The notes: generated by a model from the sequence alone, not told the origin. A stretch of DNA of 64,000 nt from Mactra quadrangularis (GCA_025267735.1 CM046299.1:32626887-32690886), one strand, 5' to 3'; numbered from the stretch's first letter, positions 35,411-47,540 are shown. Numbers and translations are program-made.

Positions 35411-36560
35411 TTGTGCCATTGAAAATTTTCAAATTCAAAATTTTCATCAAAATCATATAATTCTTATAGACCATTCTGAACAATTTGTGTCAAAATTTCC
35501 GACAACAAACACAATTGACATTTAGGCCTATGCAGAGAATCAAAAATGGTGTTCTTGACCCTTTAATTTTTTTGTTGGGTATATTTTCGTTACCTGGTCC
35601 AGAACAAGAAATTATCGAGTAAAACTCATATTAATATATGTCTTAATATATGTCTGTTAAAAGTATTCCTGATCTCCCGCCGCATGAGCAGGAAGAATAT
35701 TGCCTGGTTTTGAAACCAGTCAAGGTCCTAGTCACAATGAACATGCAAATTTGGTTAAGTGCAATATTTCAGGATCTCGTGTCAATGATACAGTGGTATT
35801 GACCACAAAAATTTTGTCCGTCCAATAACCCATTATGGTCTGTGCCTGGACTATGATGTGCGTACATAATTGTTAATCTAACTGTGTTGTACTTTTTGCC
35901 TTGTGTTTTACCAGTTGCTCAGGTAGAGATCCATTATGTTTGTTGATTAAAATGATATTAATTTAAAAACCTGTTTTGATTTATGTGTCAGTGCTGCCCT
36001 TGTACAATGAGGAACATGTGCTCCTTCGGCTACTTACATAAGACTTGCAGTTAAGCTTGTTTCTCTGTATTGAGAGATTATTCGAAAGTGATGAAAACCT
36101 TTCGATCCATGTATTCCAGACTCTGACCATTAGACCATGAGAATGCCTATAGACTGGGTAAAGTATCAGAAATAAATCCTGTGGGAGTAATTGCCTATCC
36201 CTAAATATTTATATGAAAACCTTTATCGGAGCGCCTGCACATTAGGCGTTGTATCATTCAAGCATTCATCAAGAAACGATGTTTCTTAACGTTCACAAGA
36301 GCGTCTGCACATTGGACCTAGTATTAGTACTGTATTCCAGTGAATATGAAGCTATTTTCCAATTGTCCAACGGAGCACCAGAATACCGAGCTCCTATAAA
36401 ATAAGAAAGTATTGACGCAGTATTTCAACAGTACAACGTATTGGCAGCCATTTGACAGATGCCGAATCAAAATATCTTACAGAGACGATGTTTCGTATCG
36501 TTCAGCAGAGGATCTGCACATTTCGCTTAGGATCAGCGCTGAAATGTAGCAGAGATCGAA
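35411..36560. other. Central non-repeat segment of the foldback element
   Basis: AT-rich, with no long frame and no recognised domain. It could be original element sequence or captured genomic DNA. Near 36230-36330 a GGAGCGCCTGCACATTRG-like block occurs in related forms, suggesting weak internal repetition. Confidence 0.5.
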
Positions 36561-38308
36561 TCTGAAGCTAGCTGCCAGTCGCCAATTCAAAACACCCGTC
36601 CGGAATGCACAACACAGTGCCTGTGCGTGGTATCCGCGCAGAATTCTAAACAAATCGGAGTGGGGTATGAAGTAAGCTGCCAGTTGCCAGGTGCCGATTC
36701 AAAATACCTTTATGAAACACTCCTCTCAGTGCCTGTATATAGTACGTTCGTCATAGTACCTGTATAGTGCGTTCCTCGCAGTACCTGTACAAAGCGCATG
36801 GTATCCGCGCTGATATCTAAAAAAATCGAATTGGCAGCTGGAGTGTGAAGTTGGCTGCCAATTGCCAGTTGCCGATTAACACCAGTGCGGAACGTTTATC
36901 GCAGTACCTGTGCATAGGGCGACGTATCTGGGCTGAAATCTAAAAAATCGAATTGACAGCTGGAGTGTGAAGTTGGCTGCCAATTGCCAGTTGCCAATTC
37001 AAAACACTCCTGCAGGACGTTCATCGAAGTACATGTGCATAGGGCGACGTATCTGCGCTGAAATCTAAAAAAATCGAATTGGCAGCTGGACTGTGAAGTT
37101 GGCTGCCAATTGCCAGTTGCCGATTCAAAACACCCGTGCGAAACGTTCATCGCAGTACCTGTGCATAGGGCGACGTATCTGCGCCGAAATCTAAAAAAAT
37201 CGAATTGGCAGCTGGAGTGTGAAGTTGGCTGCCAATTGCCAGTTGCCGATTCAATAATTTTGCGGTCAGCGTCGCGGTCTTACAGCATAAGACCGGGTAG
37301 CTAATCGTCGCCGCTGAAAGTGCGCTGTTGAGCATTCGCTCAGCCGCTGTGAAACACAGGATAAGCCTGTCCGTACTTTTGCGGTGAGCGCCGGGTTCCA
37401 AAAGCGTAACACCGCGTAGCTTATCATCGTCGCTGAATGTACGCTGTTAAGCATTTGCTCGGCCGCCGTAAACCGGAGACTAAGCCTGCCCGTACTTTTG
37501 CGGTGATCGCCGAGTTCCAAGAGCGCAACACCGCGTTGCCAATCATCGCCGCTGGATGAACGCTGTTGAGCGTTAGCTCGGCCGCTGTGAAGCGCCGGAT
37601 AAGCCTGCCTGTACTTTTGCGTTGAGAGAGCGCAACACCCCGTAGCTTATCGTCGCCGCTTATCGTCATCGCATTACCTGAACATAGGGCGACATATCCG
37701 CGCTGAAATCTAAAAAAATCGAATTGGCAGCTGGAGTGTGAAGTTGGCTGCCAATTGCCAGTTGCCGATTCAAAACACCAGTGTGGAACGTTTATCGCAG
37801 TACATGTACCTGTGCATAGGGCGACGTATCTGGGCTGAAATCTAAAAAATTCGAATTGGCAGCTGAGGTGTGAATTTGGCTGCCAATTGCCAGTTGCCGA
37901 TTCAAAACACCCGTGCGGAACGTTCATCGCAGTACCTGTGCATAGGGCGACATATCTGCGCTGAAATCTATAAAAATCGAATCGGCAGCTGAGGTGTAAA
38001 GTTGGCTGCCAGTTGCCAGTTGCCGATTCAAAACACCCGTGCGGAACGTTCATCGCAGTACCTGTGCATAGGGCGACGTATCTGCGCTGAAATCTAAAAA
38101 AAATCGAATTGGCAGCTAAAGTGTGAAGTTGGCTGCCAGTTGCCAGTTGCCGATTCAAAACACCCGAGCGGAACGTTCATCGCAGTGCCTGTACATAGTG
38201 CTTGCTAACAAAAAAAATTGAATCGGCAGCTGGGTGTGAAGTTAGCTGCCACTTGCCAGTTGCCGATTGAATTGGCAACTGGCAACTGGCAGCTAACTTC
38301 ACGCACCT
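36561..38308 (-). repeat. Right arm: inverted array of A and B repeats with terminal hairpin
   Basis: The same two repeat types occur on the minus strand: diverged A units at 36561-36780, about four A units to 37255, three B units to about 37690, then about five A units to the tip. The arm is half the length of the left one. Minus frames of 244 codons (37424-38158) and 84 codons arise from the 42-codon period. The outermost 38240-38302 is a palindrome like that of the left tip. Confidence 0.9.
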
Positions 38309-38548
38309 TGTTTTGTTGGAGTCGGGAATTGAATTCCACTTTTCAAACCCGAACAAATTCAGTGCCTTCAGCGCTTTGATTTGTAAATGTATCGATCTAA
38401 TTCAACGGGAGTAACACCGCCGACATCGTACTATATACTAAAACCGTTAACTGTTGGCCTTATACGTTTTCCGCTAACAGGCCGTTCAATATTGGCTGTT
38501 AGCGAACGTAACGGACCTTTACGAAACGTTCTCGGTAACTGAACGCCC

Positions 38549-40617
38549 TACATCCGTACTGACCATTGTGCTCACGCTTAGATCGGATATGCATGAATTG
38601 CGCTTTGTTGACAAGATAACAGAAATTAGCTGTTGGTGTGTAGTTGAATGCCTACAACGAACTAAGAGTGAAATACTGTATATGTATGTTGACAAAACTG
38701 TATATAGGCCCGCTGTTAATATTTTAAATTTTGTCGAAGACTACACAATGTACTATATAGATAATTTGCAGTAACAATTAACCCTTATATACTCCAAGTT
38801 GCAGGTCTGAACATCTATCCTCACCAAAAACAATACGACAAACACTACTGTTTGGGCGTGAGCGAGACGCGTTTATTGTACAGAAATATACTTGTATTCA
38901 CAATACGTATTAGCTTATTACAGTGACAATTAATATCAATAAATATATATACATATACACGTATGTGAGTCAATAAGAAAAGTATTACATAATGATTTAA
39001 TTATAACTAATTTCACAAATTAACATCACGTTGGTTGACGTACACATATAAGGTAAATGTCAGAAAAGACTGCGAGCCGGCTGCCTCAACACAAACCTTT
39101 TTAAAAGGAAGTAGAGGTAGAAGATAACCAAAACTCAGTCAGGGTTAACTCAAGAATAATTTCATTCACAATATTCCTTGTAAAGTTTCCTGTAAAAAGA
39201 CCTTATCCGGAATCCAAATATATAGACCTTCCCGCCCGTGCATAGACTGGAAAGTTATTTGCATTATGACTGAATAGCACGCACTATAGACCAAATATAT
39301 CTCTCTTTGTACGTGTACGTGTTTTCATTGTAACGGCGTAAGTTTGTTTGTACCGGGGAGGAAAACCCAAATACTTGAATTCCGTATATAGTCTTAACCG
39401 AGGGCTGCAAACAGTACAGTGTATCTTACCACTGTCTGACATTTACTAATCTAATAAAGATTTTTATGAAGTGTACTATATTGGAATCAAAATATTGCTG
39501 ATACATTTGTAAAGTATTAAAGCATTATTAAGCCAAGACATTCATAATCTAAGAACGATAATGTCTTCAATAGAATAAAAAATGGTAATTCCAAAAAATA
39601 GAAATAACAAAAAACCATTAACTAGCGTATATTCTATCATAGGCACGTGCGCTTTCGCTCTTTATTTAATGTGACGTCATCTATGCTTTATTTTTCAACA
39701 AAATATAGCTCGTGACGGCTGTTATAATTTTACTCCCCACGTTAAATGAGCAAAGCTGAAAAGTGTGCCCGAGTTTATAAGGGTTGACTTTAACAGGACC
39801 ATGTAACATGTCAGTAAATGTAAAACATGTACTACAATGTAACCTTATTACTTGAACGAAAATGGTCTAAATTGAGTTTAAAACGATCCTAGCATAAAAA
39901 GACCTACTTCAAGACGTTTTCTAAGTCCCAGCATTTCCCGGTTCCGCAGTCTCATTTCATCCTGTCCTTCATCCGACGATCATGCCAGTCATTATACAAA
40001 ACATACAAAGATTGACTATTTAATTAAAGCCAAACTGTGCATAGCATAATATAATGGAACTGGCTACGTGTAATCTTTCAAGTTTCATAATTATCCAAGC
40101 TGACACGAGCAGCGCTGATTTTCCGAAAATATATTCTTCCTTGACACGCGTTCATAAATCCAATTTATATCCAACCTTTTCAAAAATGCTCAACTAAATT
40201 GTCTGATAACACACTACTATCCAATTAACATCCAGTTATTTAAGCTGTATTTGCAATATTCCGTCGAAAACATCGAACTTTAAATTTTGCTACTTCATCA
40301 TGTGTAAATAAAATGTCACTCACTAAGGGCAAGGTCGAATGTTTTGTTTATTTTACGGCGCTTATTTTGTAGAATGATGTTAAACACGCAAATAAAACTA
40401 TGACAATTCGTATTAAGTTTTTGGTTTCTATTTTTAATTAAGATTTTAATATTATTTGTTTGGAATTAGAAACACCTATCTATGAGAATTGTGTAAATAA
40501 ATGCTATTTTCGGCCTTTGCACTGGGGGTGGATTTTAACAGTTTGGCGTTTCTGACAGTTAAAAATAGTTCTATAATATATCTTTTCTAGGGATGTACTT
40601 TGCGATGTTAGAATCGA
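38549..40617. other. Mostly unannotated stretch
   Basis: The plus frame 38568-38774 (68 codons) lies just after the split repeat copy and is not recognised. The only repeat seen is the 62-bp block at 38815-38876, listed separately. The rest is AT-rich with no feature. Confidence 0.4.
38815..38876 (+). repeat. 62-bp dispersed repeat, copy 1
   Basis: From CTATCCTCACCAAAAACAAT to GAGCGAGACGCGTTTAT, identical to 40953-41014. Being identical over 62 bp 2.1 kb away implies a recent duplication or shared mobile-element end. Confidence 0.9.
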
Positions 40618-40756
40618 AATAACTTACAGTTGTCTATATTTTGTTGTCTAATAAAACATAGGTTCTCGTTTGATGCGCTAATTAAATCATACGCGCATCA
40701 CAACTCGTGCCTATGTTTTATTAGACAAAAAAAATATAGACAACTGTAAGTTATTT
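40618..40756. mobile_element. Hairpin MITE, about 45-base arms
   Basis: 40618-40662 and 40710-40756 are inverted copies (AAATAACTTACAGTTGTCTA outermost) with only an A-run length difference and one or two mismatches. The loop of about 47 bases contains ATGCGCTAATTAAATCATACGCGCAT, itself a partial dyad. Confidence 0.85.
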
Positions 40757-40942
40757 CTTAAATAAATGTACAACTATTAGTCAAAAATTGAATTTCCGTA
40801 CAAGTGCGTTCGCTTCGTAGAATAATTCGCTTTGGCGACCTCGCCACTATATATACCCGGACAAAAACTGACCAACCGTTTTAATCACGTGCGTGTTGAG
40901 ACAACGGTTCTCTGTTATACTATGTAACGCAGAGAACAAAAT
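40757..40942 (+). repeat. 186-bp dispersed repeat, copy 1
   Basis: Almost identical to 47000-47185. It contains CTTCGTAGAATAATTCGC, a GGCGACCTCGCCACTATATA block and CGGTTCTCTG...CAGAGAACA. In this copy the right part, together with downstream TGTCTCAACA, makes a hairpin (TGTTGAGAC...GTCTCAACA, 40906-40952). The GC content is above background. The family is unknown. Confidence 0.9.
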
Positions 40943-40952
40943 GTCTCAACAC

Positions 40953-41014
40953 CTATCCTCACCAAAAACAATACGACAAACACTACTGTTTGGGCGTGAG
41001 CGAGACGCGTTTAT
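40953..41014 (+). repeat. 62-bp dispersed repeat, copy 2
   Basis: Identical to 38815-38876. Here it directly follows the 186-bp repeat, so the two may be parts of one longer family. The plus frame 40893-41084 runs through both and is not a recognised protein. Confidence 0.9.
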
Positions 41015-42270
41015 AGAAAATACTAAGTATAGAGGTTTGAGAAATTCAATTTTTAATGACCTCATGTACCAAACAATTTTGTAATGTCAAGTTTTTGCCA
41101 AATGAATCAACCATGTTAGCATCTTTGACCAAATCAGGGTTTTCACCGACCTTTACGTTTTAAACATCTAACATTTATTCGTGCTGCGTTTGCTGCACTA
41201 GTAACTATACTAGCTCTAAAGAATCGGTACCTTAATTTAAATTTGGAGCAACTTAATTCGATTTAGAAACTATACACTCTTAGGTCCTGGTATGATAAAA
41301 ACGTTTATTTTTCTCAATCAGAATATATATACGTCGAATAATTTTACTTGTATTCAACGTAAAATTATCAAATGAATTCGACAGATACATATCTGACATA
41401 TACTTTGTTTCATAAAATACAGATAGGCATTAGATGAACTATCGCTGATATGAATATCCCTGGTGTCTATATAAATAACAGTTCTACTTTTCTAATATGA
41501 TTAAAATATAGTCAGAAAATTTAATGTCAGGACCATTTTAAACTACATAACTCATTAAAATGTAAGCAACAAACAAAATAGCATGCTAAAATCATAGCCA
41601 AAATCCTGGTATTCATAATTGTCATATCGTTTTCATACATTTTACTTAGTAATTAAAGTATATTTATGTAAAAAATGTCTTTCCATTACAGGTGTAGAAA
41701 ATAATCTCTTCAAAGTTTCTAACAAGTTCTTCTCTTTAATGTTCTCTGTTGGGCCTGTATAGCCAGGAATCGGATGCATCAATTTGATAATACGTTGATG
41801 TAATAACATTAGCTTACTTTTCCTAATTTATCACACGACTGGGTAAAATATAAAACTATTGTCATATATGTTGCTGGATTTGATGATAAACACTATCAAA
41901 AATATTGTCTATACATGTGTGGATGTTTTCACCAGACATTCTGTTTATAAATATTCTTGGTCATTATCTGTGAACAAAGGATAAAATATAATGATTCACA
42001 TACATAAAGCGATACAAACAAAGTACGTGTATATCAATGTTTCTTACATTTGTTCTAAAATATATTCTTACACATAACATATTGAATGGATATTTATCAG
42101 TATCGTTTACAAATACATGTATACCTTTTTATTTTTATAAATTTCTTTATCTGGATAACACCCTTCTATCTACAAAATATCATCTAAGTATGCTGCCATC
42201 ATAAATATATTGCCAAAACTCAGCTGATTTCCATTTATTGGAACTATCAAGGTACCTGCCTTAAAGTATC
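41015..42270. other. No gene seen
   Basis: AT-rich DNA without an open frame of 60 codons and without recognised repeats. Confidence 0.45.
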
Positions 42271-42333
42271 AACCCTCATGGGGCTCGAACCTAAGACTTA
42301 GCTTCTCGTTCCGACGCTCAACCGCTAAGTCAC
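42271..42333 (-). ncRNA. tRNA-derived SINE fragment
   Basis: The minus strand reads GACTTAGCGGTTGAGCGTC (A-box/D-arm like) and, about 30 bases later, GGTTCGAGCCCCATGAGGG (B box and T arm). The spacing fits a tRNA head, probably SINE-derived. The acceptor stem is not convincing. Confidence 0.65.
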
Positions 42334-42760
42334 ATTTCTTGCTCTTTCCTTAATTTGTAAATGCACCACAAAATCAATTTAGGCGATGGAACGATCCAAT
42401 TAGTCTCATTAGTCCAGATATGACCGATCAATATGTTAATACCTACTGCTGGTGGTAACCACCATTTAGAAATAAACCTTTCACAATAATCCTCTCCAAT
42501 TGTAACGGGACGTCATAACGGTTACAAACTTTCATTGATATCAACTGATATATTTTACAAACCTGATTTAGTTCTGCCATACGATAAGACACATTTTACT
42601 TTTATATTATCTGAATGCACTTTGAACAACATTTAACGACAATTATTTTTGTCTTAAGAATTATACCAACAGCTTTCGTTTCCTTTCATGTTGAAAATAA
42701 ACAGAATCTCACTTTGACTCCAAGAGCCAAAAACCACATTACTGGGTTTAATTTCTGAAT
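42334..42760. other. No gene seen
   Basis: No open frame or repeat was recognised. Confidence 0.4.
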
Positions 42761-42920
42761 ATTTCTATATGCACTGATGTTTATAATCAGATTTACCATA
42801 TATCTCGTCAAACGAGATGCTCACTTCCGGGAGCTCATTTATTTCTCTATGTACTGATGTTTATAATCAGATTTACCATATATCTCGTCAAACGAGATGC
42901 TCACTTCCGGGAGCTCATTT
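42761..42920 (+). repeat. Exact-length 80-bp tandem duplication
   Basis: 42761-42840 and 42841-42920 differ at only about two positions (TATATGCACTG against CTATGTACTG). Each unit contains a TCTCGTCAAACGAGA dyad and TCCGGGAGCTC. The duplication is recent. Confidence 0.95.
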
Positions 42921-44580
42921 AAACCCTCTTCCGCAGGTACATTTGCCATTGATCTGTGGTCTATCAAATAGCCACCATATTTATCGGCAATAAAGCGAAA
43001 TATCACATGACCTAGGACATTCTAACGAATTTTCTACGTCAAACTTTGTCCTGCAATTTTTGCAACATTATTTAAGCTCCGTACAAGCTTTTTCTGATAA
43101 CATAATAGGAATATTCAACTCGCTCATGTCAGTATGCAAGTTAACTTGTGTATAGCTCTTAATTTCACGACGTGTCTAAGTACATTTTGTAAAGATATAA
43201 TATCTCTCTCTCGGACTACCGAACTAAATGTCTTACATGCAATAAAGTCAGTTTACGTTCTGCCAAAGCATTTAAAATTGGCCAGTATAGAGAAATTCTA
43301 AATATTCAATGTTCTCCTCATTTGTGAAAATACGTTTTAAAATTGAATTATTGTGATTTTCTAACCATGTTACTTTTCTCAATAGAACCCATGAGCACCC
43401 ATATTATATACATGTATATACATACACGTGCACACACATATTTATATACATATACACACATATACACATATATATACATACATAAGCCTTTAAGAAAAAA
43501 GAAACTGAATGATGCTTCTTGCACATAAAAATACAATTAAATGCTTCCGTATATATAATCTGAATGGCCTCGAATACAGTCATCTAAAAACACAATTACT
43601 TCATGGCCCTTAAAATGGACATACGTAATAAAAACAAGCATCACCTTTAGCTGTTTAAACGTTTATATACTAATTTAACTATGATTAAAATGTAAATGAG
43701 AATTTATATACATGTATACAGTCCAAAACTAATCGTGGCTTTCCTATTATTGTTACAGTCGTCAGTCAATGGATTGACAACTAGCGGCTTACAATCAAAT
43801 TGTATAATAACTACTGTACTTAGTAAACTTTGAATCTCTGAATGTACAAATCGTACATTATCACAAGTTGACTTATTGATCCTCAAACTTGCCTCAGGTG
43901 GAACAGTTTTAAATGGAAGTTTATATCCATTTTGAATAATACAAACAATATAATCTACTGCACATGGTTTCCACATGTTTAAATGTCTACTAGAAAAATT
44001 TAATGAGGTATTATACTTATCTTATATTGCCCTGTCCTCTGTACGTCTTTCTTTCCGTGTACAACACCACGGACCTTGTTTATTATTCATTAGGCGATGA
44101 GCTATGATGTCATTAGCTGAATAATAAGAATGAATGAAGACATTGAATTATGAATTATTGTAATAATATATTAAAAGCATTATATATGTAAATTGGATAA
44201 CAGCTATACACGAACGTACTTAAATTTACAAAATTATAAAGTGTGCTTCAAATAAAGGATACAAAGTGTATTTCCATAGCATGAATATGTTGACATACAT
44301 ACTCATACACAAACCCACTAGCACATAGCTACATACACATACATACTATTATAAATATACACTTCATGTTTTGAACACATTTGGCTCCATATTTAGAGCT
44401 CTACATGATGATCAATTTTATGCACATTTACACTATGTTACTATATTTATATAACCTATAAATACATGTATACTATAAACATATCGAACGTATTGTTTTA
44501 TAACTTGTGTTAAGGGAGTTCGGGAGGAAAAAAGTGTATAATGGAATTTTTTTCTAACATTCATAAATTTGTTTATTTGC
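42921..44580. other. Non-genic stretch with a TA/CA microsatellite-like part
   Basis: At 43410-43486 both strands carry imperfect ACATATA / CACA repeats. The frames there are products of that repeat. The minus frame 43704-43976 (90 codons) has a fairly mixed composition but no domain I know. Nothing else was recognised. Confidence 0.4.
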
Positions 44581-46760
44581 TCATTTGAAGTAAATTCATC
44601 GAAAAAAAAAGATAGGTCACCGTCCATTTTAAGAAGTTACAGCCATTTAAAAATGACCCCCAAAAATGTGTTAATTTCCCACCAAAATACGTCAAAAATA
44701 CCATATATATGTCAGATGCGTAGGAAAGAGCCTATTTCTCATTAAATGATGGTTATTTTTGTGATGGACGATTATAAGTGAATCTATCCCTCAAATCAAA
44801 CAGTTTCACAAAATTCTAATACTCGAGGGTGGCATAAAATTCGTGCAAAAACAATAATTACCCCACCCACTTTTAAAATAAATTCTCAAACGGTCCATTT
44901 CTACATAACGATACAAACATACCTATGATGGATTTTTTTTATTTCTGTGTTAGAAAGATCAAACTATGACTCATTTTTGAAAAGAAATGAAAAAAACAAT
45001 AGGTCACCGTCCTTTTTAAGAAGTTACAGCCATTTAAAGATTGCACCCAAAATGTGTAAATTTCCCGCCAAAATACGTTAAAAATACCATATTATCTGTC
45101 AGATGTAAAATAAAATAGCCTATTTGCTCCACTACACAGGTACTGCTAGATCCTATACAATGCTCTCAGATAGGCCGACTGGTTACATTTGCATAAATAT
45201 AAAACACAAACAACAAAACACTTGATATATGTATGAAATGTCATTATACAATATGTATAGTGAGGCTTTATTTATTCTGTATGTATCAACAGAATGTAAA
45301 TATCTGAACATAATCTGAACATATTATGCAAAGGTGGGTGGAAAACCGCCAACACAACAACAAAATGTACAAGTACAAGAACTAATAAACATAATAAGTA
45401 AAACCAAAAAAAACAAAAACAAAAAATGTTCATGATATTGAAGTAACAGTGAATAAGGTAGACAAACTCCAATTATTGATATACAAGTATAACATATATT
45501 GACTGGAAGTCTTAACTTTTAAACATGTAACCTTTACACAATCATTCTAATGAAAGAAACATACTTCTTATCAATTTACAATAATTCCACAAAACAAACC
45601 GGAATTAATTAAGACAACTTCTTTTCATGTCTATAATAATAATTTAAATACGGGAGGTAAAAATAACGGGGTGGGGGTGGGAGCTAAAGTTTTTCAAATA
45701 AAACAATCAAAATATCAAATTAAAGCATAAAACTTTCTAACGATGAGTAATAAAATGGCGTCTCGACAAAACAGTAACAATATCAGAACGAGGCCAGACA
45801 GCCTGTCCTAATTCTGATGAATACTAGGCTTTCATTGGCTGAATAGTTGATCACGCATGTTTAGCTAGATTTGATTGGCTATCATTACTGATCACGAACC
45901 CCGCACGCGTATGGAATACCATATTGTGGACTCGTGAGCGTAAACCTAAAGCAGCCATCTAAGAAGCTCCGCCCCTTTTATGGCCCCTCCTAACACAGAT
46001 TATTAAACATGATTGTGTGGTGGACCAAATATATTTCTCATGATAAATACTCTTTTGCTCCACTACACAGGTACTGCTAGATCCTATACAATGCTCTCAG
46101 ATAGGCCGACTGGTTACATTTGCATAAATATAAAACACAAACAACAAAACACTTGATATATGTATGAAATGTCATTATACAATATGTATAGTGACGCTTT
46201 ATTTATTCTGTATGTATCAACAGAATGTAAATATCTGAACATAATCTGAACATATTATGCAAAGGTGGGTGGAAAACCGCCACAGCAAATTGCAAAATTT
46301 GACCCCCCACCCATGTTTAGCTAGATTTGATTGGCTATCATTACTGATCACGAACCCCGCACGCGTATGGAATACCATATTGTGGACTCGTGAGCGTAAA
46401 CCTAAAGCAGCCATCTAAGAAGCTCCGCCCCTTTTATGGCCCCTCCTAACACAGATTATTAAACATGATTGTGTGGTGGACCAAATATATTTCTCATGAT
46501 AAATACTCTTTTGTCATCAAATTATGGTTATTTTTGTAATGTACTGATATATATCTACTAAAATTAGATATATCTCCCTTTCTTACAGACTTTTATCGAT
46601 CAATTTTCGCAAAATGTTCTCACAAACATGATAATTACCCCACCCACTTTTAAGAAATATATTGAAAATGTTGATTTTTACGTAACATTGTTTTGCGACC
46701 TTAAAATGATATTTTACAATTTTTTTTTAAAATGTTTGATACAATGTGTTATTATCAGAT
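44581..46760 (+). repeat. Diverged tandem repeat interrupted by a duplicated insert
   Basis: A unit of about 387 bp starts AGGTCACCGTCC and includes AAGAAGTTACAGCCATTTAAA, AAAATACGT.AAAAATACCAT and ATTACCCCACCCACTTTTAA. It occurs at 44614-45000, partly at 45001-45120, and resumes at 46514-46760 (TTATGGTTATTTTTG and the ACCCCACCCACTTTTAA block). The resumed part shows that 45123-46513 was inserted into this older tandem repeat. Confidence 0.65.
45123..46513 (+). repeat. Two-copy tandem duplication of 931 bp, second copy with an internal deletion
   Basis: Unit 1 is 45123-46053 and unit 2 is 46054-46513. The first 230 bases (from TTTGCTCCACTACACAGGTA) and the last 200 bases (from CATGTTTAGCTAGATTTG) match nearly perfectly between units. 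About 500 bases (45354-45855) are missing from unit 2 and replaced by about 30 bases. The near identity points to a recent event. No TIRs or coding frames were recognised. Confidence 0.85.
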
Positions 46761-46999
46761 AGAAATATAAAACAAATAGGTCACTGAACTTTTAAAAGAA
46801 ATCTGATTTGTTTTTAACACAATATGAAACACAAAATCTGAGCAGATATTAAAATTCCAAAGTCTATTAATTTCTGGTTGACTTTATTTAAACTAAAAAG
46901 ATGTTTTACTACTATCTGTTTGTTATTCATAGTTTAAGATTAAAAAAGCTAATACCAATAATAATATTGCTGTTTTGTCAAAAAAGTGACAATTTTTCT
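46761..46999. other. No gene seen
   Basis: AT-rich spacer without features. Confidence 0.4.
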
Positions 47000-47185
47000 C
47001 TTAAATAAATGTACAACTATTAGTCAAAAATTGAATTTCCGTACAAGTGCGTTCGCTTCGTAGAATAATTCGCTTTGGCGACCTCGCCACTATATATACC
47101 CGGACAAAAACTGACCAACCGTTTTAGCCACGTGCGTGTTGAGACAACGGTTCTCGGCTATACTATGTAACGCAGAGAACAAAAT
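47000..47185 (+). repeat. 186-bp dispersed repeat, copy 2
   Basis: Matches 40757-40942 with a handful of differences (CTCGGCTATAC for CTCTGTTATAC, TTTTAGCC for TTTTAATC). Unlike copy 1 it is not followed by the 62-bp repeat, so that hairpin is incomplete here. Confidence 0.9.
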
Positions 47186-47540
47186 AACATCGATGTTTAC
47201 ACAGCGTATAATACACACGGTGATATCAATTGAAACAATATAATTCAAATGACCCCTATAAATCATCCAATGTATAATTATCCTGTAACCATGACAAATC
47301 AAAATAAATCATTTAAGGTAATATTACAGAAACATTAGCTCCCTTGGCTATAAAACGGACCAAAAATGAAAGTAGGCCAATTTCACATATTACTGACAAT
47401 TTCTTAAAAAGTGAACACTTTGTAATGAAAACACATGTTTGAATATGTAAGCATTAAAATAATGTGACATAAAGAATTTGAATAAAAAAGTTTAATGAAA
47501 AAGAAATGTGCCAAAAAGTGTCAATTTTTGTGTACATTTT
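47186..47540. other. No gene seen
   Basis: AT-rich DNA to the left of the next DNA element. Nothing recognised. Confidence 0.4.

Larger units (their letters stand above)
31873..38308. mobile_element. Large foldback element with 9-bp TSD and repeat-built arms
   Basis: The ends are inverted copies starting AGGTGCGTGAAGTTAGCTGC. TGTTTTGTT lies directly outside each end (31864-31872 and 38309-38317), a perfect 9-bp target-site duplication. The arms are made of tandem repeats in opposite orientation: left 31873 to about 35410 (3.5 kb), right about 36561-38308 (1.75 kb), around an AT-rich centre of about 1.15 kb. Long repeat-built inverted arms and 9-bp TSDs are the defining traits of Foldback (FB) elements, related to Mutator-like elements. 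No transposase is encoded, so movement would need a partner. It lies within another repeat copy. Confidence 0.9.
31083..38548 (+). mobile_element. Second copy of the GCGTTCAGTAAGC repeat, split by insertions
   Basis: The left part (31083-31240) and right part (38383-38548) match, in order, the minus-strand copy at 25948-26279, which is continuous across the break. The right part extends further than the other copy and ends GGTAACTGAACGCCC, an inverted form of the left GCGTTCAGT end. So the family has inverted termini and this copy looks nearly complete apart from insertions. Between the parts lie about 630 bp of other DNA and the 6.4-kb foldback element. Confidence 0.6.

Noticed and set aside
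31990..38308. CRISPR-like array
   Set aside because: Units are long, contiguous without unique spacers, and arranged as inverted arms with target-site duplications; the DNA is eukaryotic.
43343..43536. Overlapping frames on both strands near 43340-43540
   Set aside because: Both are translations of a TA/CA-rich microsatellite-like stretch.
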